A stretch of 9,122 nucleotides of DNA from an uncultured bacterium (GCA_903884125.1 CAISDR010000209.1:1-9122); one strand, 5' to 3'. Positions 1 through 7,685 are shown, numbered from the stretch's first letter. Program-made: numbers and translations. Notes: generated by a model not told the origin, from the sequence alone.

Positions 1-1
1 C

Positions 2-970
2 AAACATATCGCGTGGATTTTAATCGCTATGGCCACGGGTGGCGCATGGATTTTCTATTTTGCAGATGCGCCAGGCCTTGCTCATGATTTCCTGACTTTT
101 AATGCGCCACTGGTTGCCTATTCCACCGTTGGCGTGCTGACAACCACGACCTATCTGCTGGCGGGCAGTATGCGTGAACAGGTCTGCACGTATATGTGTC
201 CCTATTCCCGGTTCCAGGGTGCGATGATGGATGGTGACACCTATACGGTGACTTATCGTCTGGATCGCGGCGAGCCGCGTGGTGCCTATCGCAAGAACGA
301 AACATTTGACGGGCGGGGCGATTGCATCGACTGCACCCAATGTGTCGCCGCCTGTCCTGCCGGTATCGATATTCGCGATGGGCAGCAGCTGGAGTGTATT
401 TCCTGCGGGCTGTGTATTGATGCCTGCGACGACGTCATGACCAAGATCGGTCAGCCGACCGGCCTGATCGGATACGATACCCTGAATAATCTGGGCCGGC
501 GGCTGGCAAAAAAACCCGAAAGCCACGACCCGATCCGTACCAGAACCGTGCTTTACACCACGCTGATCCTTATTGTTGGTGGCATCATGTCCCTGGCACT
601 TGAAGCGCGCGCACCGTTTACGCTTGCCGTTCAGCATGACCGGGACCCGCTTTATGTCGTCCTCGCAGATCAGTCGCTGCGGAATGGCTACACGCTGAAA
701 ATTGAAAACCGCAGTTACCAGCCAGCCCATTTCCGGGTGGCGATCAGCGATCTGCCGGATGGTGATGTAAAAGTCGTCGGCGAGACTGCGACCGACGAAG
801 GTGGCATTGATGTAAGCGTGCCGGCTGATGAACAGCGTGCATTCCGCGTACTTGTCCATGTTCCAAAAACAGCACGCCTGCAGGAATCCACGCCCTTTGC
901 CTTTGCAATCACGGAAATTCAAACCGAAAAGCTAATTACGATCAACACGACTTTCCGGGCGCCGAAATGA
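2..970 (+). CDS. ccoG: CcoG/FixG cytochrome c oxidase accessory protein (5'-truncated by window edge)
   Basis: C-terminal part of CcoG (RdxA/FixG), a membrane polyferredoxin. In this family it helps cbb3 oxidase assembly, probably by reducing copper. The frame is open to the left edge, with about 322 residues visible of a family length near 470-500, so the true start lies outside; the ATG at 29 is internal. Counting from that ATG, a CTYMCPY segment lies at 53-59, followed by two 4Fe-4S motifs of the form CX2CX2CX3C: Cys99/102/105/109 (next to Pro110) and Cys123/126/129/133. A membrane helix follows at about 173-190 (LYTTLILIVGGIMSLAL), then an Ig-like periplasmic C-terminal domain with the typical YTLKIENRS start. 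Its TGA overlaps the ATG of the next gene (ATGA), as expected for a coupled fixGHIS operon. Identification is secure; only the N terminus is missing. Confidence 0.96.
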   Translation, partial: KHIAWILIAMATGGAWIFYFADAPGLAHDFLTFNAPLVAYSTVGVLTTTTYLLAGSMREQVCTYMCPYSRFQGAMMDGDTYTVTYRLDRGEPRGAYRKNETFDGRGDCIDCTQCVAACPAGIDIRDGQQLECISCGLCIDACDDVMTKIGQPTGLIGYDTLNNLGRRLAKKPESHDPIRTRTVLYTTLILIVGGIMSLALEARAPFTLAVQHDRDPLYVVLADQSLRNGYTLKIENRSYQPAHFRVAISDLPDGDVKVVGETATDEGGIDVSVPADEQRAFRVLVHVPKTARLQESTPFAFAITEIQTEKLITINTTFRAPK

Positions 971-1431
971 CAAAAGCTGCTGCCAGATCGCTTTTTACCG
1001 GATGGCATTTTCTGGCTTGGATGCTGGGATCTTTTGTGGTGGTCCTGGTGGCGAATTTTGCGCTGATTTATACGGCCTTGACCACACATTCAGGTGATGT
1101 AGCCCATGGTGCCCCGCCAGCGGGCTTGCGCATGATGCAAATGTCCAATGCCAACGTGTCAGATCCTGGTTGGACGCTATCCATGACCAATGCCAATGGC
1201 GTTGTGCATTTTGTGGCCGAAGGTGCACCGCATCTTGATATCGCCGCAACTGTAGTCAGGCCGGGTGATCCAGGTTCCAAAGGACCGCTTGATCTGACCG
1301 CAATCGATCAGGGCATGTGGCGGGCAGATCTTGGATCCCTGGGATTGGGTCAGTGGGATATTGAAGTCGAACTTCATGATCGTGATACGGGCAGGACCGC
1401 GATGCGTCGCGGAAGGCTGGTATTGCCGTGA
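967..1431 (+). CDS. ccoH: FixH/CcoH family cbb3 oxidase assembly protein
   Basis: A 154-residue single-pass membrane protein. The N terminus FTGWHFLAWMLGSFVVVLVAN (residues 10-30) is the usual FixH anchor: a TGWH/TGRH motif leading into a helix that ends in a conserved Asn. The remainder is a predicted periplasmic beta-rich domain with the C-terminal FixH pattern (P-rich loop, then GMWRADL, GQWDIEVE and RRGRLVLP). In related bacteria CcoH interacts with the CcoI/CcoG machinery and the assembling oxidase. The start ATG overlaps the ccoG stop, and the stop TGA overlaps the GTG start of ccoI, so translation is probably coupled. The stretch after the helix (residues 41-68) does not show the NSYV-like motif I recall from many FixH proteins, so that part looks divergent. 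Assignment rests on the anchor, the C-terminal pattern and the position between ccoG and ccoI. Confidence 0.9.
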   Translation: MTKAAARSLFTGWHFLAWMLGSFVVVLVANFALIYTALTTHSGDVAHGAPPAGLRMMQMSNANVSDPGWTLSMTNANGVVHFVAEGAPHLDIAATVVRPGDPGSKGPLDLTAIDQGMWRADLGSLGLGQWDIEVELHDRDTGRTAMRRGRLVLP

Positions 1432-3590
1432 ATATTGCACTGAAAATTCCGGATGCCGAAATAACATCGGAAAAAAATCGCGCGCATCTGGATGCAGCCG
1501 TTGATGGCATGACTTGTGTTTCATGCGCCCGGCGCATTGAACGCATGCTGGCTGCAAGTCTCGGTGTTAGTGCAGCGCAGGTTAATCTGACCAACCGGCG
1601 ACTGTCGGTGGATTATGATCCGGGCGCCATAGACGGACCGTCACTTTTGGCAAAAGTAAATGAACTGGGATTTCGCGCAACACCATTAAGCGAGGGATTG
1701 AGTGAATCAGCAAAACGTGAGTCGCGTGCCCTGATCCGTGCACTGGGCGTTGCAGGTTTTGCTGCTGGCAATGTCATGGTCTATTCGGTAGCCGTGTGGG
1801 CGGGACTTGCCCAGGATATGGGGCCGGTCACCCGCGCTGTGATGCAATGGATTGCCGCAGCAATCGCTTTGCCAGCAGTTGCCTATGCGGGTCAGCCATT
1901 TTTTCAGGGTGCTTGGCGTGCCCTATCGCATTGGCGGATCAATATGGATGTGCCGATCGCGCTAGCGCTGATCCTGACATGTATTTCAAGCGTGATCGAA
2001 TTGTTGCGCGGGGCACCGCATGTCTATTTTGACGGTGCGGCGACCTTGACCTTTATCCTGCTGATCGGGCGGGTTATGGATTTCAATGCGCGGGCTCGTG
2101 CACGCATGGGCGCGGAAGCACTTGCCGCATTACAGGTCCTGACAGCAACACGCATCGATGCGGACGGCACGCTGGTCAATGTACCCTCACGCAGCCTGAT
2201 TGCCGGTCAGCTGGTCAAGGTGCGCGCCGGTGAAAGAGTCCCTGCGGACGGGATCGTCGAAGATGGCCGGTCCGATGTCGACATGTCGCTGGTCAGTGGC
2301 GAAAGCGTGCCTGAATCCATTTCAGCAGGCGCCCGGATTTTCGCGGGCACACTGAACCTGACTGGCCCGCTGAATATTCGGGTCAATGCCGCTGGACCCG
2401 ACACATTGCTGGCGGAAATCGGGCGGCTGATGGATAATGCCGCACAGGGGCGTTCAACCTTTGTGACCTTTGCTGACAAAGCGATCAGCATCTACGCACC
2501 GATGGTTCATATTCTGGCGGCGGCTACTTTTTTTGGGTGGCTATGGCTGGGCGATGTGGTCTGGCAGCAGGCACTGATCAATGCAGTAACCGTTCTGATC
2601 ATCACCTGTCCCTGTGCGCTGGGGCTGGCGGTACCCATTACGCATGTGGTTGCGGCAGGGCGGCTGTTCGCAGCCGGCGTATTGCTGAAATCGGGTGATG
2701 CGCTTGAACGGCTGGCATCGGTTGACTGGGTGGTAATGGATAAAACCGGTACACTGACCCAGTCACATCCGGCACTGGTTGGCGATGCTGCCGCGCCAAA
2801 TCATCTGGCCCTGACATTAGCACTGGCGCGCGAAAGCAACCACCCGCTTGCTCGGGCATTGGCGGCCACCTATGCCGGGCAGATGCAGATTACCTTAAGC
2901 GATATCACCGAACATCCGGGTCAGGGCATGAGCGGGCATGATGGCGCAAGGATCATACGTCTCGGCAATCGGAAGTTTGTCGGTGTGGATGATGTTGCAA
3001 ACGATGGTCTGGCGGAAATCTGGCTTGATCCTGGTGGCGGCCAGCCGGTGCGCTTTGCATTTGAAACACCGCTAAGGACCGACGCTGCCCAATGCATCCA
3101 GGCATTGAAAAAAGATGGGCTGGGCGTTGAGATTTTATCCGGTGACCGTCAGGTCGCGGTATTGCCTGTTGGCGCACAACTGGGTATTCCCGCCACCGCC
3201 GAGGCAAATCCGTCAGACAAACTGAAATGGCTGAACCGTCTGCGTGATCAGGGCCATCATGTGCTGATGGTAGGCGACGGACTGAACGATGCACCCGCAC
3301 TGGCCGCAGCACATGTTTCCATGGCACCGGCATCTGCCGCCGACATTTCCCAATCCGCCGCCGACGTGGTGTTCAGGGGCGACATGCTGATGCCGGTTGC
3401 GCGCACATTACACATCGCACGCTTCTGTGAATCCGTGGTGCGTCAGAATATTTATATATCGCTGGCCTATAATATTGTGGCCGTACCGCTGGCAATCATG
3501 GGGCAGGTAACACCGCTGATCGCTGCTGTTGCGATGTCTGTCTCATCATTAACGGTCGTATTGAATGCGCTGAGGCTGAAGCGGGCATGA
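1428..3590 (+). CDS. ccoI: Copper-translocating P1B-type ATPase CcoI/FixI
   Basis: A 720-residue P1B-type ATPase that moves copper across the inner membrane for the CuB centre of cbb3 oxidase. An N-terminal heavy-metal-associated domain carries GMTCVSC (27-33, Cys30/Cys33). Membrane helices follow at about 105-125, 139-153, 175-193 and 203-218. The actuator loop has SGES (290-293). The membrane metal site is CPC (394-396) in IITCPCALGLAVP. The phosphorylated Asp is D438 in DKTGT, the nucleotide-binding His-Pro is at 472-473, and the hinge is GDGLNDAP (617-624). The last helix pair lies at about 676-715. The start is GTG, overlapping the ccoH stop as GTGA, with a purine-rich GGAAGG at 1411-1416 upstream. 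Length is at the short end for the family, with only one metal-binding domain. The position between ccoH and ccoS makes CcoI much more likely than a general CopA exporter. Confidence 0.96.
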   Translation: MNIALKIPDAEITSEKNRAHLDAAVDGMTCVSCARRIERMLAASLGVSAAQVNLTNRRLSVDYDPGAIDGPSLLAKVNELGFRATPLSEGLSESAKRESRALIRALGVAGFAAGNVMVYSVAVWAGLAQDMGPVTRAVMQWIAAAIALPAVAYAGQPFFQGAWRALSHWRINMDVPIALALILTCISSVIELLRGAPHVYFDGAATLTFILLIGRVMDFNARARARMGAEALAALQVLTATRIDADGTLVNVPSRSLIAGQLVKVRAGERVPADGIVEDGRSDVDMSLVSGESVPESISAGARIFAGTLNLTGPLNIRVNAAGPDTLLAEIGRLMDNAAQGRSTFVTFADKAISIYAPMVHILAAATFFGWLWLGDVVWQQALINAVTVLIITCPCALGLAVPITHVVAAGRLFAAGVLLKSGDALERLASVDWVVMDKTGTLTQSHPALVGDAAAPNHLALTLALARESNHPLARALAATYAGQMQITLSDITEHPGQGMSGHDGARIIRLGNRKFVGVDDVANDGLAEIWLDPGGGQPVRFAFETPLRTDAAQCIQALKKDGLGVEILSGDRQVAVLPVGAQLGIPATAEANPSDKLKWLNRLRDQGHHVLMVGDGLNDAPALAAAHVSMAPASAADISQSAADVVFRGDMLMPVARTLHIARFCESVVRQNIYISLAYNIVAVPLAIMGQVTPLIAAVAMSVSSLTVVLNALRLKRA

Positions 3591-3760
3591 GCGCGCTTGT
3601 ATTTCTGATTCCGGCCGCCCTGGGATTGGGCGTGCTTGGCCTGGCCGGATTTTTATGGGCACTGTCCAGCGGTCAGTATGACGATCTGGAAGCTGCCAGC
3701 CAGTCGATCCTTTTTGACGACGAGCCAGCAGCACCCAATTCAGAATCAAAAAAAACCTAG
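3587..3760 (+). CDS. ccoS: CcoS cbb3-type oxidase assembly protein (small membrane protein)
   Basis: A 57-residue gene. It begins MSALVFLIPAALGLGVLGLA, one hydrophobic helix covering roughly residues 3-26, followed by the CcoS signature: a Trp, then SGQYDDLE (28-35), then SILFDDE (40-46). The family pattern is W..xSGQYDDLE.....IL.DD, and the match is clear. The rest is a short polar tail ending SESKKT. CcoS is needed for heme and copper loading of the oxidase in Rhodobacter-type systems. The ATG overlaps the ccoI stop (ATGA), and a GAGG lies at 3572-3575. Its TAG interlocks with the stop of the convergent flavoprotein gene in a shared CTAG. Length is normal for CcoS (about 45-70 residues). 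Confidence 0.93.
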   Translation: MSALVFLIPAALGLGVLGLAGFLWALSSGQYDDLEAASQSILFDDEPAAPNSESKKT

Positions 3761-4833
3761 GCGGCAACAAATCCCGGCCAATTGCCCATATAGCTGACAA
3801 AAGTATCCGATAATCCTTCGCTGCGCAGATAATCGGCGGTTACCGGTATTGCTTTGGCTGTGAAATGATCGTCAGCCTTTACCCGTATCGGAAAATCATG
3901 ATGCAAAACGGCACCCCGGCCGATCACGACAAAGTCCATGCCGGAATCCAGTGCGCGTCGGGCGGCATCTGCACTCATGATTTTACCGGCGGCGCCAACC
4001 CGCGTGACCCCGCGCGGTAGATCGGCGAAATATGACCACAGGCTGCGACCCTTGAATTCGGCATCCGTTGGTTCCTTGAACACGTCCCAAAGCGACATTT
4101 CCAGCAGATCCAGATGGCCAGTGCCAAGAAGTTCCTGTGCCAGATCGCGGATTTCCAGAAGCTTCAGACCAAACCGTTCTGGCGACAGGCGCAGACCCAG
4201 ATGAAAATCCGGGCGGCAGCGCGTGCGAATGCCCTTGATAATATCAAGGATGATCCGCGCGCGGTTTCCCAGCGACCCGCCATATCGATCTTCACGGCGG
4301 TTGAGTTCGGGGCTCAAAAACTGGCTCAGAACATAGCCATGGGCACCGTGAATTTCCACGCCATCAAAACCGGCTTTCTGCGCACGCAGCGCGGCAAGGA
4401 TAAAATCCTCGGTCAACTGTTCGACTTCATCCAGACCTAATGCCCGCGCACCGGTTTCCTGATCCGCGGACGGTGCCACCGGGTCTGTCCCGATCACGTC
4501 TTTGGGTGCACGCATGCCTGCATGGTGAATCTGGACAATGGCCAGCGTACCCTGCTGTTTTAGTGCTGTTGCCAGACGGGAAAGCCCGTCCACATGTCTG
4601 TCGGCAAAAATGCCAAGCTGACCGGGAAATCCCTGTCCCACCGCCTGCACATGCGACGCGCAGGTCATGGTCAGCCCGAAACCACCTTTGGCACGCATGG
4701 TCAGCCAGTGAAATTCGTCCTCAGACAGCGTGCCGTCTTTATGGCTCTGGCAATTGGTCAAAGGCGCCAACATGAAGCGGTTTTTCATGTCCGGTCCGCG
4801 TTTGAACGACAGGGGAGCAAACAGGTCTGCCAT
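3757..4833 (-). CDS. NADH:flavin oxidoreductase, Old Yellow Enzyme family
   Basis: A 358-residue FMN-dependent (beta/alpha)8-barrel ene-reductase-like enzyme, probably cytosolic. Family features in order: FAPLSFKRGPDMKNRFMLAPLTN (5-27), the Old Yellow Enzyme N-terminal barrel strand; VQIHHAGMRAP (100-110); the core GFDGVEIHGAHGYVLSQFLS (155-174), with substrate-binding His162/His165 and the candidate proton donor Tyr167; LNRREDRYGGSLGNR (177-191); and FVVIGRGAVL (301-310), the phosphate-binding end. I prefer the ATG at 4833, whose protein begins MADLFAPLSF, with GGA about 7 bases upstream. An in-frame TTG at 4863 would add ten residues that do not resemble the family. The substrate cannot be told from sequence; the family reduces activated C=C bonds or demethylates amines. 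It is divergent from mobA and convergent with ccoS, so it is probably transcribed alone. Confidence 0.9.
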   Translation of the reverse strand: MADLFAPLSFKRGPDMKNRFMLAPLTNCQSHKDGTLSEDEFHWLTMRAKGGFGLTMTCASHVQAVGQGFPGQLGIFADRHVDGLSRLATALKQQGTLAIVQIHHAGMRAPKDVIGTDPVAPSADQETGARALGLDEVEQLTEDFILAALRAQKAGFDGVEIHGAHGYVLSQFLSPELNRREDRYGGSLGNRARIILDIIKGIRTRCRPDFHLGLRLSPERFGLKLLEIRDLAQELLGTGHLDLLEMSLWDVFKEPTDAEFKGRSLWSYFADLPRGVTRVGAAGKIMSADAARRALDSGMDFVVIGRGAVLHHDFPIRVKADDHFTAKAIPVTADYLRSEGLSDTFVSYMGNWPGFVAA

Positions 4834-4905
4834 GGGAATTCCATCTGATATTAAAATTACCAAGGCCGAGTAGCAGTTCGTCGTGCATCAGACAAGAACT
4901 GAGTC

Positions 4906-5523
4906 ATGCCCCTCGCCAAGCGGGTCAGGCTGCTCTATGGTCAGCCGGTGACTTTATCTGGTGCAATACTGGCAGGCGGCATGGGGCGGCGCATGGGCGG
5001 CGCGGACAAGGCTGCGATGATCGTGGGCGGGCATCCGATTCTTGCCCGCGTGTTGCGCGTGTTATCGCCCCATTGTGACCCCATCGCACTGGTCGGACGG
5101 ACTGATGTGCCCGAGGGGCTTACATTTCCCTTCATCACCATCCCTGACGCCGTGTCGGGCCATGAAGGGCCCTTGTCGGGCATTCTGGCGGCATTACGCT
5201 GGGCCCAGAGTGAATTTGTGGTGATCGCGCCGTGTGATACCCCGTTCCTGCCCATGGACCTGGTACCGCGCCTTGTGGCGGCGGCCAAGAATGTATCGGT
5301 GGTGATGACAGCCACCGGTCAGCAGGACCACCCTACCGTCAGCCTTTGGCGCACCAGCCTTGCGGTGCCGCTGTCTGAGGCATTTTCCTGCGGCACGCGC
5401 TCGATCCGCGCCTATACCCGCACCCTGCCAACCGCCATGGTTTCATGGCATGGGGCGGGCTATGATCCGTTTTTGAATATAAACCGGCCAGAAGATCTGG
5501 CGCTGGCTGATCGGCTGGCTTAA
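4906..5523 (+). CDS. mobA: Molybdenum cofactor guanylyltransferase MobA
   Basis: A 205-residue nucleotidyltransferase that transfers GMP from GTP to molybdopterin-Mo to form the guanine dinucleotide cofactor used by DMSO-reductase-family enzymes. The N-terminal signature is GAILAGGMGRRMGGADK (19-35), matching the family LAGG-x-RMGG-x-DK loop. Other family segments are HEGPLSGILAAL (86-97), APCDTPFLP (108-116, with the metal-binding Asp111) and PFLNINRPEDL (188-198). Length is normal. The ATG at 4906 gives a 16-18 residue lead before the Rossmann-like strand. An in-frame GTG at 4948 would start closer to the conserved core, and neither has a strong ribosome-binding site, so the start is uncertain. 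The stop shares its last A with the mobB ATG (TAATG), so the two genes are coupled. Confidence 0.95.
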   Translation: MPLAKRVRLLYGQPVTLSGAILAGGMGRRMGGADKAAMIVGGHPILARVLRVLSPHCDPIALVGRTDVPEGLTFPFITIPDAVSGHEGPLSGILAALRWAQSEFVVIAPCDTPFLPMDLVPRLVAAAKNVSVVMTATGQQDHPTVSLWRTSLAVPLSEAFSCGTRSIRAYTRTLPTAMVSWHGAGYDPFLNINRPEDLALADRLA

Positions 5524-6029
5524 TGCCGATGGCGGCTGCGACAAACGCCTTTGGCGTTGTTGGTGCCAGCGGCTCGGGCAAGACCACGCTGATCGAACGG
5601 CTGATCCCGGTTTTTCTCAGATCAAGTCGCACTGTCGCCACCATCAAACTGACCCATCATGATCTGGACATGGATCAAAATGGCAAGGACAGCAGGCGGC
5701 ACAGGCTGGCGGGGGCTGGTGCGGTGGCACTGATCGGACCAAAGCGCACACACATCATTCACGAGGCATCGCTGGACCTGAGCCATGCGCTGGACCATTT
5801 CGCATCCTTCGATCTGGTACTGATCGAAGGATTTATCGACGCACAGATTCCCAAACTGGAAGTCTATCGCCCGGCACTTGGCAAACCATTTCGCTATCCC
5901 GGCAAGCCAATGGTTTGTGCCATCGCCACGGACTCGCCGGAATCCATTCAGGATATGCCGGAGCTGGATCTGAATAATCCAGATAATATCGCTGACTTCA
6001 TTCTGAGCCAGCTTGGCATCAGCGCATAA
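5523..6029 (+). CDS. mobB: Molybdopterin-guanine dinucleotide biosynthesis adapter protein MobB
   Basis: A 168-residue P-loop GTP-binding protein thought to assist MobA in completing the bis-MGD molybdenum cofactor. Walker A is GASGSGKTT (14-22). The MobB signature IKLTHHDLDMDQNGKDSRRH (41-60) leads into RLAGAGAVALIG. The strand DLVLIEGFI (97-105) resembles Walker B, and PKLEVYR (110-116) is the usual MobB continuation. The ATG at 5523 overlaps the mobA TAA by one base. There is no clear ribosome-binding site, which fits translational re-initiation; a second ATG two codons in is an equal candidate start. The gene is followed immediately by a strong hairpin terminator. Length is typical (160-175 residues). 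Confidence 0.94.
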   Translation: MPMAAATNAFGVVGASGSGKTTLIERLIPVFLRSSRTVATIKLTHHDLDMDQNGKDSRRHRLAGAGAVALIGPKRTHIIHEASLDLSHALDHFASFDLVLIEGFIDAQIPKLEVYRPALGKPFRYPGKPMVCAIATDSPESIQDMPELDLNNPDNIADFILSQLGISA

Positions 6030-6059
6030 AAATCCCCCGCATAAGCATGCGGGGGATTT
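6030..6059. terminator. Bidirectional intrinsic terminator between mobB and the aldehyde dehydrogenase gene
   Basis: A perfect 13-bp inverted repeat, AAATCCCCCGCAT at 6030-6042 and its complement at 6047-6059, with a 4-base loop (AAGC). It begins one base after the mobB stop and ends 20 bases before the end of the convergent aldehyde dehydrogenase gene. On the minus strand the stem runs into five Us (complement of the A-run at 6028-6032), a good intrinsic terminator. On the plus strand the U-run is shorter (UUU, then C-A-UU) but the GC-rich stem is strong. It most likely ends transcription of both convergent units. Confidence 0.92.
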
Positions 6060-6079
6060 CATTCTGGTCCGGGAAGGAT

Positions 6080-7507
6080 TTATGCGGCGTAGCCGTAGAC
6101 CGCCTTTATTTCCAGGAACTCTTCAAAGCCGAATTCGCCCCATTCGCGGCCATTGCCCGATTGTTTGTAACCGCCAAAGGGTGCCGCGAAATCAGAACTG
6201 GCGCCGTTAAGGTGAACGTTGCCGGTCCGCAGTCGTCTGGCAACGGCACGGGCTTCTTCGACCGTACCACCGGATACATAACCCGACAGGCCATAGACCG
6301 TGTCATTGGCCATCGCGATGGCATGTTCCACATCCTTATACGGGATGATCGACAATACCGGCCCGAAGATTTCTTCGCGCGCGATCGTCATTTCATGACG
6401 CACATTGCCAAAGATGGTCGGGCGCACGAAATAACCGCGGTTCAGTCCTTCGGGTCTGCCAGTGCCGCCGGTGACCAGGGTTGCACCTTCATCAATGCCT
6501 TTCTGGATCAGGCCCTGGATCTTATTGAACTGCACTTCGGACACAACCGGACCCATCGTGATGCCATCAGCCGTAGGATCGCCCACCTTTACCGCTTCGG
6601 CAGCCTGTTTGGCATAGCCCAAGGCTTCATCATGCTGGCTTTCGTGGATCATCATGCGTGTCGGCGCATTGCATGACTGGCCGGAATTGCCAAAGCAGTT
6701 TTTGACCCCGCCCATGACCGCTGATTTCAGATCAGCACTTTGCAGAATGATATTGGCAGACTTGCCGCCCAGTTCCTGGGTCACACGCTTGACCGTGTCG
6801 GCTGCGGCCTTGGCAACCAGAACACCGGCCCGGGTTGAACCGGTGAAGGAAACCAGATCAATACCCGGATGCGACGACAATACCGAGCCAACGCCCGGAC
6901 CATCGCCATTGATCAGATTGAAGACGCCCGCTGGTACACCGGCATCATGCAGGATTTCAGCCAGGATGATGGCATCAAGGGGGGCCACTTCAGATGGTTT
7001 CAAAATCATGGTGCAGCCGGTCGCCAGAGCAGGCGCAACCTTGCACATGATCTGATTGACGGGCCAGTTCCACGGCGTGATGAATCCGCAAACCCCGATG
7101 GGCTCGCGCGCGATCAGGGTTTTGCCCTGCAGCGTTTCGAACTCATAATTTTTTAAAACATTCAGCGTGGTCATCAGGTGACCCATACCGGAGGCAGCCT
7201 GTGCTGCCTTTGACAGCCATAGTGGCGCACCCATTTCAGCGGTAATCGCTGTGACCAGATCACCAAATCGGTTCTTATAGGATGCAATCACCCGCTCCAG
7301 CAGCGCGATACGATCTTCACGGCTGGTCTGCGAGAAGGTTTCGAAGGCCCGGCGTGCGGCAATTACGGCCTTGTCCACGTCAGCCGCCGAGCCCATGGAA
7401 ATGGTGGCGATGGCCTCTTCGTTGGCCGGATTGATAACCGCTTCGGTTCGCGGGCTGACCGGATCGACCCAGGCTCCGTCGATATAGAATTTCAGGTGCT
7501 GTTGCAT
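6080..7507 (-). CDS. NAD(P)-dependent aldehyde dehydrogenase family protein
   Basis: A 475-residue soluble ALDH-superfamily enzyme that oxidises an aldehyde to a carboxylate. Landmarks: FITPWNWP (142-149) with the oxyanion-hole Asn147; ILKPSE (168-173) with the cofactor-contacting Lys170; FTGSTRAG (221-228), the Rossmann GxTxxG; ELGGKS (245-250) with the general base Glu246; GQSCNAPTR (276-284) with the catalytic Cys279; EEIFGPVL (378-385) for the nicotinamide ribose; and the C-terminal PFGGYKQSGNGRE (443-455). All key residues are intact and the length is normal. The style resembles the CddD-like ALDH group known from oxidation of long-chain oxo-acids, but the substrate is not proven. The start ATG has a good ribosome-binding site, AAGGGAGAGGA, about 5 bases upstream. 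It lies 200 bp downstream of a co-directional cytochrome P450 gene, suggesting consecutive steps of one oxidation. Confidence 0.95.
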   Translation of the reverse strand: MQQHLKFYIDGAWVDPVSPRTEAVINPANEEAIATISMGSAADVDKAVIAARRAFETFSQTSREDRIALLERVIASYKNRFGDLVTAITAEMGAPLWLSKAAQAASGMGHLMTTLNVLKNYEFETLQGKTLIAREPIGVCGFITPWNWPVNQIMCKVAPALATGCTMILKPSEVAPLDAIILAEILHDAGVPAGVFNLINGDGPGVGSVLSSHPGIDLVSFTGSTRAGVLVAKAAADTVKRVTQELGGKSANIILQSADLKSAVMGGVKNCFGNSGQSCNAPTRMMIHESQHDEALGYAKQAAEAVKVGDPTADGITMGPVVSEVQFNKIQGLIQKGIDEGATLVTGGTGRPEGLNRGYFVRPTIFGNVRHEMTIAREEIFGPVLSIIPYKDVEHAIAMANDTVYGLSGYVSGGTVEEARAVARRLRTGNVHLNGASSDFAAPFGGYKQSGNGREWGEFGFEEFLEIKAVYGYAA

Positions 7508-7639
7508 GACCGTCCTCTCCCTTCAGAATTTTCGTGGCCATCACATAGCATCAAGCCCACCCCTGCTGGCAAGGGGGGAGTTTGATCGTATCGGCGACTA
7601 AATCGCGCCTTGCGCGGGCCTTGGGGCCACCGGGCGCTT

Positions 7640-7653
7640 CGTCATAAATGACG
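7640..7653. other. Short inverted repeat in the P450-ALDH spacer
   Basis: CGTCAT at 7640-7645 and its complement ATGACG at 7648-7653, separated by AA. It lies in the 200-bp non-coding spacer between the P450 and aldehyde dehydrogenase genes, 17 bases from the 15-bp palindrome at 7671. It could be a protein-binding site or part of a weak transcript hairpin. There is no adjacent U-run, so it is not a convincing terminator. Chance occurrence is quite possible. Confidence 0.25.
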
Positions 7654-7670
7654 CTGCTGATTTTACAGCG

Positions 7671-7685
7671 CGATTTCAGAAATCG
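7671..7685. promoter_or_regulatory. 15-bp perfect palindrome, candidate operator upstream of the aldehyde dehydrogenase gene
   Basis: CGATTTC-A-GAAATCG: two 7-bp arms around one central base, in the spacer between the P450 stop (7708) and the aldehyde dehydrogenase start (7507). The inner 12 bases, GATTTCAGAAAT, recur exactly at 9036-9047 in front of the P450 gene. A palindrome shared by the two intergenic regions of a likely pathway pair suggests a dimeric regulator-binding site. It lies about 163 bases from the ALDH start codon, farther than usual for an operator. It could also fold as a short hairpin after the P450 gene, but no U-tract follows on the minus strand. Confidence 0.4.

Noticed and set aside
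20..922. Long (300-codon) open frame antisense to ccoG
   Set aside because: It lies wholly opposite a clearly conserved iron-sulfur protein gene, and its translation shows no recognisable domain. Such antisense frames are common opposite GC-biased codons.
1..970. Searched for an FNR/Anr-type box (TTGAT-N4-ATCAA) that would indicate oxygen control of the cco cluster
   Set aside because: None seen in the window; the relevant promoter would lie left of the truncated ccoG.
1428..3590. Considered a general copper exporter (CopA) instead of CcoI
   Set aside because: The position between fixH and ccoS with stop-start overlaps makes the cbb3-specific transporter far more likely.
4874..4901. CAGTTC-N16-GAACTG inverted repeat between the flavoprotein gene and mobA, considered as an operator
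   Set aside because: Two 6-base arms at free spacing are expected by chance in a spacer this size, and no second copy was noticed.
6047..6676. 209-codon open frame antisense to the aldehyde dehydrogenase gene
   Set aside because: It starts inside the terminator hairpin and runs opposite the conserved C-terminal half of the dehydrogenase. No family resemblance; treated as a shadow.
7560..7576. CCCCT / AGGGG inverted repeat with a 7-base loop in the P450-ALDH spacer, considered as a terminator
   Set aside because: The stem is only 5 bp and no U-run follows in the direction of transcription.
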